Shown: positions 57,630 through 64,000 of the stretch, piece after piece
Layout: each line of letters opens with the position of its first letter
How positions within the stretch are numbered: position 1 is the first letter of the stretch
Assembly: GCF_030128875.1 (NCBI RefSeq)
Contig: NZ_CP124620.1
Coordinates: 1,798,001-1,862,000, forward strand
DNA from: Stenotrophomonas sp. BIO128-Bstrain
Lineage (GTDB): Bacteria; Pseudomonadota; Gammaproteobacteria; Xanthomonadales; Xanthomonadaceae
DNA: 64,000 bases
Reading direction: 5' to 3'
Made by a program: the position numbers and the translations under genes
The notes under the pieces: model-generated
Database searches by the model: none
The model's input: the letters and a program-made list of their open reading frames with translations, nothing else
Told to the model about the DNA's origin: nothing

Positions 57630-58328
57630 ATGCCGCATCCGACCGTCATCCTCACCGATATCGAGGGCACCACCAGCAGCATTTCGTTCGTCAAGAACGT
57701 GCTGTTCCCGTATGCGCGCAAGGCGCTGCCGGCGTTCGTCGCCGCGCATGGCCAGGAGCCGCAGGTGCGCCGCTGGCTGGATGCGGTGGCGGTCGAGATC
57801 GGCGGCGCCTGCCAGGACAGCCTGATCGTGGAGACGCTGCAGGGCTGGATCGACCAGGACCGCAAGCACACCGCGCTCAAGGCGCTGCAGGGCATGATCT
57901 GGGAAGCCGGCTACCGCAACGGCGACTACAAGGCGCACTTCTATCCCGAAGTGGCCGCCGTGCTGAAGGGCTGGCATGCCGAGGGCAAGCCGCTGTACGT
58001 CTATTCCTCCGGCTCGGTCCCGTCACAGAAGCTGTTCTTCGGCTTCAGCGAAGCCGGCGATCTGACCGGGCTGGTCTCGGGCTGGTTCGACACCGAGGTT
58101 GGCGGCAAACGTGAGGCGGACAGCTACCGCCACATCGTCGAGGCGATCGGCGTGCCGGCCGGGCAGATCCTGTTCCTGTCCGACGTGGTCGAAGAACTGG
58201 ATGCCGCGCGCGACGCGGGCCTGCAGACCCGTCTGCTGGATCGCCTGGACGATTACCCGCTGCCGCGCAGCGGTGAAGCCACCCACGGCCACGACCGCGT
58301 CGAGAATTTCCAGCAGATCACGCTGTAA
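57630..58328 (+). CDS. mtnC: Enolase-phosphatase E1
   Basis: Bifunctional HAD-family enzyme that enolises and dephosphorylates diketomethylthiopentyl-1-phosphate to give the substrate of MtnD. The 232-residue product shows the HAD start [23 protein letters not shown] and [16 protein letters not shown]. It starts four bases after mtnD. A pair of SMAG hairpins follows and may end the transcript. Confidence 0.95.
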   Translation: MPHPTVILTDIEGTTSSISFVKNVLFPYARKALPAFVAAHGQEPQVRRWLDAVAVEIGGACQDSLIVETLQGWIDQDRKHTALKALQGMIWEAGYRNGDYKAHFYPEVAAVLKGWHAEGKPLYVYSSGSVPSQKLFFGFSEAGDLTGLVSGWFDTEVGGKREADSYRHIVEAIGVPAGQILFLSDVVEELDAARDAGLQTRLLDRLDDYPLPRSGEATHGHDRVENFQQITL

Positions 58329-58344
58329 GACTCCCCATCGGCAG

Positions 58345-58363
58345 AGCCACGCCATGCGTGGCT
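58345..58363 (+). repeat. SMAG-type REP hairpin, left member of a pair
   Basis: AGCCACGC, CAT, GCGTGGCT: a perfect 8-bp stem preceded by GGCAG, a degenerate GTAG head. It is 17 bases past the mtnC stop. Confidence 0.7.
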
Positions 58364-58391
58364 GCGTTTGGCGCGATGCCGGCACCGCGCC

Positions 58392-58414
58392 AGCCACCCA
58401 TGGGGTGGCTCTAC
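58392..58414 (-). repeat. SMAG-type REP hairpin, right member of a pair
   Basis: AGCCACCC, ATG, GGGTGGCT followed by CTAC, i.e. a GTAG-headed hairpin on the minus strand, facing the left member. The TAG of GTAG is the stop codon of the beta-mannosidase gene. Confidence 0.8.
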
Positions 58415-61050
58415 CTTGCGTCGGCCAGCGAGGTGAGGCGGAGGGTGCGGCGCAGGGTCGGCAGGTCCGCTTTACTGCCCAGGCGGATGGTGACCGTCTC
58501 GCCCGGCACCAGGTCCAGCGCGTTGTCGTCCAGGGTGGCATCCACGCCGTCGAAGTCGATCCACAACGCACGCACCAGCTTCGGCGCACGCAGGGTCAGC
58601 ACGGCACCCTCGCCGTCCGCGCGCAGCGTGCTGTCGATCTTCGCCGGTGACAGCGCCAACGCCTTGGCCGGTGCGAAATACACCACCTGCTGCGACAACA
58701 GCGTGGCGCCATCGAACAGCTCGACTACCGCAACCGTGCGGGTGGGATCGGCGCCCTTCAACAGGTCCGCGTCGGCGAATCGCCCCACCTCCAGCGCAGA
58801 CAACGGCGGCAGTGCCACGGTATGCCGCTGCTCATTGCGCAGCGCGCCATCGAGATCCATCACCCGCATCCGCCACGTCGCCTGCAGGCCCTGCTGACGA
58901 TCGTTGAGCAGGCTCACCCGGGTCACGCCTTCGTCGCGCAATGCGGCCACCGCGTGGTCGGCGAAGAACCGTTTGGCGTGGAAGTGCAGCGCTTTCCAGC
59001 GGCCGGCGTAGTCGATGCTGGACCACGAGGCGCCCGGCCACACATCGTTGAGCTGCCAGTACAGCGAGCCCATCGTGTACGGCCTGGAGGCGCGGTGATG
59101 CAGCGCGGCGAGCTGGATGCCGTCGGCCTGCATCACCTGGCTCAGATACACGAAGGCCGGGAAGTCGCGCGGCGTGCCGTACTCCTCCTCGATGTACTTG
59201 AGCAGGCGCTGGTTGCCCTCGCCTGCCATGAATTTCTGGTGCGCGCGCACCGTCGGGCTGTCCACCTGCTGTTCCGCGGCGGGAATGATGCCGTCCAGCG
59301 TGCGCAGCACCGGCCAGGCCTGCAGCCCGTACTCGGACATGAAGCGCGGCGTTTCGTGCAGGTAGGCGGTGACCGGCAGGGCCGGATTGCCCCACACCTG
59401 CCAGTAGTGCTTGTCGCCGCGGGTGGAATCGTTGGCCTTCTCGTCCAGGTCATTGCTCGGCGAGCTCGACCAGTACGGCACGCCCAGCCCCTCCTCGGCC
59501 ACCACCTGGCGCAGGTCATTGCCGAACAGGTCCACGTAGCCCTGCCAGACCTTCGCGGCGAACGCGGGATCGGCGGCGGTCAGGTCGCGGCCGTGGCCCC
59601 AGTCCTTCCACGCGGTTTCTTCTTCGTTGTTGCCACACCACAGCACCACGCTGGGGTGATGTCGCAGGCGCCGCACGTTGTCGCGCGCCTCGGCGACCAC
59701 GTTCGCGCGGAAGTCCGGATCGTAGCCGGGCTGCATGCCGCCCCCGAACATGAAGTCCTGCCAGACCAGCAGACCGAGTTCGTCGGCGATGTCGAAGAAC
59801 ACGTCATCTTCGTAGTAGCCGCCGCCCCAGTTGCGCAGCATGTTCATGTTGGCATCGCGTGCAGCGGTCAGCTCACGCCGGATCCGCGCCGCGTCCACGC
59901 GCGCCGGGAACATGTCGAACGGGATCACGTTGGCGCCCTTGGCGAAGATCGGCACGCCGTTGATCACGAATGCGAACCCCTGCCCGCCGTTGCGGTCCAC
60001 TTCCCGGCGCAGCTCGACGGTGCGAAGGCCGGTGCGCTGCTCGATGCGGGTCGCGTCCGTCGTGCCAGGGGCCAGCGTGGCGCGCACGGTGTAGCGCGCC
60101 TGCTCGCCCTGCCCGGCCGGCCACCAGCGCCGTGGCTGCGGTAGCGCGACCGGCATGACGATCCGGTTGTCACCGGCCTTGAGCAGGGCTTTGCGGTCGA
60201 TGCGCGCCACGCGCTTGCCGTCCGGATCCAGCACCTCGATCTGCATCGCTGCAGTGCCGACGGCAGCACTCTCCACCTCCACCGCAACCTCAAGGTCCGC
60301 CCGCGTCGCATCCAGGTCGCGGGTCTGCACGGCCAGCGCGGTCAGGCGCTGCGCGTCCCAGCTCTCCAGTCGCACTGGCCGCCAGATGCCGGCGGTCACG
60401 TATCGCGGGCCCCAGTCCCAGCCGAAGTGGTAGCCCGGCTTGCGCACGAAATTGCCGACCATCGCGTCTTTGGGCTCATCGCCATAGGGCGAGGGATAGT
60501 TGCCGGCGATCTTGTGCGGCATCGCCCGCACGCCCGGCAGCAGGGTGCGGATCGGCGAGCGCAGCACGATGCGCAGTTCATTGCCGCGCGCGCGCAGCTT
60601 CCCGTCGACCCGGGCCCGCCAGGTGCGATGGCTGTTGTCGGCCTGCAGCAGTGGCTGACCGTTGAGGGTGACGGTGGCGAACGTGTCCAGCCCGTCGAAC
60701 GCCAGCTCGGCATGCGCACGGGCGAGCGTGCCGGCATCCACATCGAACCGTGCGCGGTACTCCCAATCGGCCAGGCCGATCCACTGCAGGCCGGCCTCCG
60801 GGGCGCCGACGTAGGGATCCGGAATCTGCCCCTGCGCCAGCAGGTCGGTGTGCACGGCGCCGGGCACCTGCGCCGGGCGCCACTGTTGCAGGCCAGGATG
60901 CGCAGCACCGCGCGCGTCACCGGGTAGCAGGCGGAATGACCACTCCGCCGCCAGCGGGGCGGCTGCCACGGGCAGTGCCCAGGCGGCCAGCAGGACCAGC
61001 ATCAGCCAGCAGGCCGGTGCAACGACATGGAGACGGCTGTGCGTGCGCAT
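58411..61050 (-). CDS. Beta-mannosidase, glycoside hydrolase family 2
   Basis: An 879-residue exported enzyme that releases mannose from the non-reducing ends of beta-mannosides. Signal peptide (cut near AAA), then the GH2 sugar-binding (jelly-roll), immunoglobulin-like and TIM-barrel domains. The acid/base glutamate is in WCGNNEEETAWKDW and the nucleophile in FMSEYGLQAWP. GWDWGPRYVTAGIWRPV is typical of beta-mannosidases. It is last in a sugar operon, after a 153-base gap filled by four SMAG hairpins. Confidence 0.93.
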   Translation of the reverse strand: MRTHSRLHVVAPACWLMLVLLAAWALPVAAAPLAAEWSFRLLPGDARGAAHPGLQQWRPAQVPGAVHTDLLAQGQIPDPYVGAPEAGLQWIGLADWEYRARFDVDAGTLARAHAELAFDGLDTFATVTLNGQPLLQADNSHRTWRARVDGKLRARGNELRIVLRSPIRTLLPGVRAMPHKIAGNYPSPYGDEPKDAMVGNFVRKPGYHFGWDWGPRYVTAGIWRPVRLESWDAQRLTALAVQTRDLDATRADLEVAVEVESAAVGTAAMQIEVLDPDGKRVARIDRKALLKAGDNRIVMPVALPQPRRWWPAGQGEQARYTVRATLAPGTTDATRIEQRTGLRTVELRREVDRNGGQGFAFVINGVPIFAKGANVIPFDMFPARVDAARIRRELTAARDANMNMLRNWGGGYYEDDVFFDIADELGLLVWQDFMFGGGMQPGYDPDFRANVVAEARDNVRRLRHHPSVVLWCGNNEEETAWKDWGHGRDLTAADPAFAAKVWQGYVDLFGNDLRQVVAEEGLGVPYWSSSPSNDLDEKANDSTRGDKHYWQVWGNPALPVTAYLHETPRFMSEYGLQAWPVLRTLDGIIPAAEQQVDSPTVRAHQKFMAGEGNQRLLKYIEEEYGTPRDFPAFVYLSQVMQADGIQLAALHHRASRPYTMGSLYWQLNDVWPGASWSSIDYAGRWKALHFHAKRFFADHAVAALRDEGVTRVSLLNDRQQGLQATWRMRVMDLDGALRNEQRHTVALPPLSALEVGRFADADLLKGADPTRTVAVVELFDGATLLSQQVVYFAPAKALALSPAKIDSTLRADGEGAVLTLRAPKLVRALWIDFDGVDATLDDNALDLVPGETVTIRLGSKADLPTLRRTLRLTSLADAR

Positions 61051-61075
61051 GGGGGATCTGCCTGGCTGCGGGAGC

Positions 61076-61200
61076 AGCCGACCAACGGTCGGCTCTACCG
61101 GGGTTGGAGCAGCCGACCAACGGTCGGCTCTACCGGGTTGGTGCAGCCGACCGGCGGTCGGCTCTACCGGGTTGGGGTAGCCGACCGGCGGTCGGCTACC
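61076..61200 (-). repeat. Array of four SMAG-type REP hairpins
   Basis: Four copies of AGCCGACC-N3-GGTCGGCT start at 61076, 61111, 61145 and 61179, a spacing of 34-35 bases, all with CTAC on the right. Copies 1 and 2 have loop AAC, copies 3 and 4 have GGC. Copy 4 has GTAG/CTAC at both ends, giving an 11-bp stem (61176-61200). Linkers read CGGGGTTGG or CGGGTTGG. Confidence 0.9.
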
Positions 61201-61203
61201 GAT

Positions 61204-62397
61204 TCAACGCACTACGTTGAGCACTTCGTAGCACGCGCCCATGGTGTGGTAGTCGGTCTTGCCGGCCGGGCTCTTTTCATCGCTGTACTTGCGGTTGTCC
61301 GCGTCCAGGATGCGATACCAGGCGCCGTAGCGATGATCGATCATGTGCTGCCAGGCGTAGCCCCACAGCTTGTCGTACCAGTCCCAGTACACGGCGTCGC
61401 CGGTGCGCTTGGCCAGCAGCGCGGCGGTGGCCAGCGATTCGGCCTGCACCCAGAAGTACTTGTCGTCATCGCACACGCTGCCGTCCGGGGCGAACCCGTA
61501 GTACAGCCCGCCGCGTTCGGCGTCCCAGCTGCGTTCCACCGCCACATCGAACAGATGCCGCGCGGTCGGCACGAGCCAGTCGGCCTGTACGTGGCGATCC
61601 AGGATCAGCAGCAGCTTGGCCCACTCGGTCTGATGCCCCGGCTGGAAACCCCAGGGGCGGAACAGGTGCTTGGGATTGTCACGGTTGTAGTTCCAGTCGA
61701 TCTGCCAGTGGGTGTCGTAGTGCTCCCACACCAGCCCGTCGCCCTGCGCCGCCTGGCGGCGGGTCATGTGGTCGGCCAGCAGCAGCGCACGTTCCAGGTA
61801 GCGCTGCTCGCCACTGGCCTCGAATGCAGCCAGCATCGCTTCGCACATGTGCATGTTGGCGTTCTGGCCGCGGTAATCGCTGAAGGTCCAGTCGGCGTCG
61901 GCTTCGTCCTTGTACAGGCCGAACGCCGGCTCCCAGAAGCGCGTCTCCAGCAGCTGCCAGGTCTCGTCCATCCACGCACGGGCCTCGTTGACGCCGGCCT
62001 TCAGCGCGCAGCTGTAGGCCAGCAGCACGAACGCCACGCCGTAGCAGTGGTTGGTCGCATCTTCGACCACCCCATCGCGCAGCGTCCAGGCGTAACCGCC
62101 GGTCGCCGGGTTGCGATGCACCTCGCGGAGGTAGCGGAGGCCGTGTTCGACCGCGGCCAGGTCCTCCGGCTTGCCGAACTCGCGGTAGGCCATCGCGTGG
62201 TTGAACACGAACCGGGTGCTGCTGACCAGATGACGGTGGCTGGCGTCGTAGACGCTGCCATCGTCACGGTAGTAATGGAAGAAACCGCCCTTGGGGTCGA
62301 TTTCATGCGGCTGGTAGAACGCCATCGTCTGCGCGATATGGGCGCGCAGGAACGCGGGCGAGCGGAAATCGGGGGTCGGCGGAACCGGCGTGGTCAT
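61204..62397 (-). CDS. AGE-family isomerase, probable D-mannose isomerase
   Basis: A 397-residue (alpha/alpha)6-barrel protein of the N-acylglucosamine 2-epimerase family. Motifs: HLVSSTRFVFNHAMAYREFG, RGQNANMHMCEAMLAAFEAS, PWGFQPGHQTEWAKLLL and GKTDYHTMGACYEVL, with the histidines of mannose isomerase/YihS-type enzymes. Mannose to fructose conversion fits its neighbours: beta-mannosidase downstream and fructokinase upstream. It overlaps the kinase gene by four bases. Confidence 0.88.
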   Translation of the reverse strand: MTTPVPPTPDFRSPAFLRAHIAQTMAFYQPHEIDPKGGFFHYYRDDGSVYDASHRHLVSSTRFVFNHAMAYREFGKPEDLAAVEHGLRYLREVHRNPATGGYAWTLRDGVVEDATNHCYGVAFVLLAYSCALKAGVNEARAWMDETWQLLETRFWEPAFGLYKDEADADWTFSDYRGQNANMHMCEAMLAAFEASGEQRYLERALLLADHMTRRQAAQGDGLVWEHYDTHWQIDWNYNRDNPKHLFRPWGFQPGHQTEWAKLLLILDRHVQADWLVPTARHLFDVAVERSWDAERGGLYYGFAPDGSVCDDDKYFWVQAESLATAALLAKRTGDAVYWDWYDKLWGYAWQHMIDHRYGAWYRILDADNRKYSDEKSPAGKTDYHTMGACYEVLNVVR

Positions 62398-63389
62398 GCG
62401 GCGTCATCCTGTTGTTGCTGGAGCAGGTGCTGGACTTCATCACGGCTGGGCATCGCGGCGAAGGCGCCCTTGCGGGTGACCGCGAGCGCACCGACGGCCG
62501 CACCGAAACGGATCGCCTCCACCAGCGCGGCGGGGTCGTCGCAGAAGGCGGCAAAGCCCGTCCCGTCGCCACCGCGCTCGCCGATGCCGAACAGCAGCCC
62601 GCCGACAAAGGCATCGCCCGCCGCAGTGGAATCGACCGTGGTGACGCGGAAGCCGGTGAGTACGCCGTGGGTGTGGCGGGTATGCCAGCGGATCGGCGCG
62701 GCACCGTCGGTGATCACCACCGCCTGCGCCTGCGCGGCGAGCAGACGCGCGACCACGGCGGCGTCACCGCCCGGCACCGAGACCGCCAGATACTCGAGTT
62801 CTTCGCGCGAAAGCTTGACCAGATCGGCCAGCGACAGCGCTTCCCACAACCGCGGCAGCGGGTCGACACCGGTCGGCCACAGCGCCGGGCGCAGGTTGAG
62901 GTCGAGGCTGACCATCGCACCGGCCTGGCGCGCGCGGCGCATGCCCTCCAGCGTCGCCTCGGCGATCTCGGCCTCGGTCAGGCTGTTGGAGCACACATGG
63001 AAGCTGCGCGTGCCTTCAAAGCAGTTCGGATGGAAGTGCGCACTGCGGAACAGCAGGTCCGCCGCCGGCGGGCGGTAGAAGCTGAAGCTGCGCTCGCCGC
63101 TGGCATCCAGTGCCACGAACGCCAGCGCGGTCTTCGCCGCGTCGGTACGCACGATGCAGTCGGTCGCCACGCCGGCACTGGCCAGACTCTCGGCGAGGAA
63201 GTCGCCGAACATGTCCTGGCCGAGCATGCCGGCGAAATGGGTGTCCGCCCCAAGCCGCGCCGCAGCAACGGCGACGTTGGCGGGCGCACCGCCGGCATAC
63301 TGCAGGAAGGCACGCGGGGTGTCCGGGGTGGCCGGTGGCTGGGCAAGTAGATCGATCAAAATCTCGCCGAAACAAACAATCTTGGACAT
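62394..63389 (-). CDS. PfkB-family sugar kinase, probable fructokinase
   Basis: A 331-residue ribokinase-fold enzyme: N-terminal FGEILIDLLAQ, AGGAPANVAVAAARLG, and the C-terminal catalytic DSTAAGDAFVGGLLFG with the base Asp. These fit bacterial fructokinases, which phosphorylate fructose to fructose-6-phosphate. It begins eight bases after the permease gene. Confidence 0.88.
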   Translation of the reverse strand: MSKIVCFGEILIDLLAQPPATPDTPRAFLQYAGGAPANVAVAAARLGADTHFAGMLGQDMFGDFLAESLASAGVATDCIVRTDAAKTALAFVALDASGERSFSFYRPPAADLLFRSAHFHPNCFEGTRSFHVCSNSLTEAEIAEATLEGMRRARQAGAMVSLDLNLRPALWPTGVDPLPRLWEALSLADLVKLSREELEYLAVSVPGGDAAVVARLLAAQAQAVVITDGAAPIRWHTRHTHGVLTGFRVTTVDSTAAGDAFVGGLLFGIGERGGDGTGFAAFCDDPAALVEAIRFGAAVGALAVTRKGAFAAMPSRDEVQHLLQQQQDDAA

Positions 63390-63396
63390 CGTGGCC

Positions 63397-64000
63397 TCAA
63401 GCTCCCTGGCGGATTCCAGCGGCCGGGCGCGAGCCCCACAGGCCGTAGAAGATGATGTAGCCGTAGCACAGCAGCGGCAGGATGAAGGACGGCTGCAGGC
63501 CGATATGGTCGGCCAGCTTGCCCTGCAGGACCGGGATCAGCGCCCCGCCGACGATCGCCATGATCAGCAGGCTCGACGCCTTGGTGGTCAGCGTGCCCAG
63601 GCGTTCGATGCTCAGCGCGAAGATCGTCGGGAACATGATCGAATTGAACAGGCCGATCGCCACCACCGAGTACAACGCCACCTGCCCCTGGGTGAGCATG
63701 GTCAGCGCCAGCAGCGCCACGTTCATGCTGGCGAACAGGGTCAGCAGCAGACGCGGCGAGAAGCGGGTCATGATGGCCGAACCGGCAAAGCGGCCGATCA
63801 TCGCCATCGTCCAGTACGCAGAGACGTAATGCGTGGCCTGCTGTTCGCTGAAGCCACCGATGTTCGGCAGCGACAGGTAGTTCACGAGCACGCTGCCGAC
63901 CGCCACTTCCGCACCCACGTAGAAGAAGATGCCGAGCACGCCGAACCGGACGTGGCGGTGACGCAGCGCCTCCATCAGGGTGTGCTTGTCGCCGCTGTTC
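63397..64000 (-). CDS. Sugar permease, MFS FucP/GluP type, 5' end missing
   Basis: The frame is open to the window edge; the C-terminal 200 residues are present. It has six membrane helices with MIGRFAGSAIMTRFSP and NSIMFPTIFALSIERLG, typical of the FucP/glucose-galactose H+ symporters. It is first of the visible sugar genes, so it probably brings in mannose or fructose released by the beta-mannosidase. Confidence 0.88.
   Translation of the reverse strand, partial: NSGDKHTLMEALRHRHVRFGVLGIFFYVGAEVAVGSVLVNYLSLPNIGGFSEQQATHYVSAYWTMAMIGRFAGSAIMTRFSPRLLLTLFASMNVALLALTMLTQGQVALYSVVAIGLFNSIMFPTIFALSIERLGTLTTKASSLLIMAIVGGALIPVLQGKLADHIGLQPSFILPLLCYGYIIFYGLWGSRPAAGIRQGA

Noticed and set aside
61076..61200. 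CRISPR-like array
   Set aside because: The 34-35-base period comes from hairpins with near-identical short linkers; there are no unique spacers or cas genes, and the units match REP elements.

Overview
GC-rich DNA, almost solidly packed with chromosomal housekeeping genes, from a Xanthomonadaceae bacterium. The most likely genus is Stenotrophomonas. Two things point there: the rpf (diffusible signal factor, DSF) cluster in its family-specific order, and several short hairpin repeats ending in GTAG/CTAC that match the SMAG REP elements described from Stenotrophomonas maltophilia. No tRNA, rRNA, CRISPR array, prophage or complete insertion sequence was seen.

Region 1 (1-16.7 kb) holds the two aconitases and the DSF quorum-sensing locus. 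acnB (cut by the window edge) is followed by a VapBC toxin-antitoxin pair, then rpfA/acnA, then a Phd-like antitoxin coupled to a zeta-type kinase, then rpfB and rpfF. Convergent to these are rpfC and rpfG, with no rpfH. RpfF makes the fatty-acid signal, RpfB activates fatty acids, the hybrid kinase RpfC senses the signal, and RpfG is an HD-GYP c-di-GMP phosphodiesterase response regulator. lysS and prfB follow; prfB carries the programmed +1 frameshift.

Region 2 (16.9-25.3 kb) is mostly envelope or accessory: an M48 metalloprotease, a membrane LytTR regulator divergent from an acyltransferase-3 protein, a VIT/vWA protein, a DUF1176 gene with a decayed tandem copy, and a lone SUKH-fold (SMI1/KNR4-like) protein with lower GC than its surroundings.

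Region 3 (25.3-37 kb, minus strand) is dapB, carA, an exported protein, carB, greA, a conserved unknown gene and recJ, plus the feoA-feoB-small Cys-rich protein operon under a probable Fur box.

Region 4 (37-49.3 kb) has leucine-catabolism genes (methylglutaconyl-CoA hydratase, HMG-CoA lyase). They run by a 4-bp overlap into a PAS/GGDEF/EAL c-di-GMP protein, then a short-chain dehydrogenase and the arginine-type EF-P paralogue EfpL. Next come two lipoproteins, an OmpR/EnvZ-type two-component system and a DUF4105 exported protein.

Region 5 (49.3-58.3 kb) has serA divergent from a probable D-2-hydroxyglutarate dehydrogenase, a Nudix hydrolase, two tandem APC amino-acid permeases, a 425-bp non-coding interval with two inverted copies of a hairpin-rich repeat, and the methionine-salvage genes mtnB-mtnD-mtnC.

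Region 6 (58.3-64 kb, minus strand) is a mannoside-use operon: sugar permease, fructokinase, mannose isomerase and beta-mannosidase, with a four-copy SMAG array inside it. I saw no wholly new defence or biosynthetic system. The best leads are the toxin-antitoxin pairs inside the rpf cluster, the Phd-zeta pairing, the paired inverted-repeat elements, and the coupling of leucine catabolism to a c-di-GMP enzyme.
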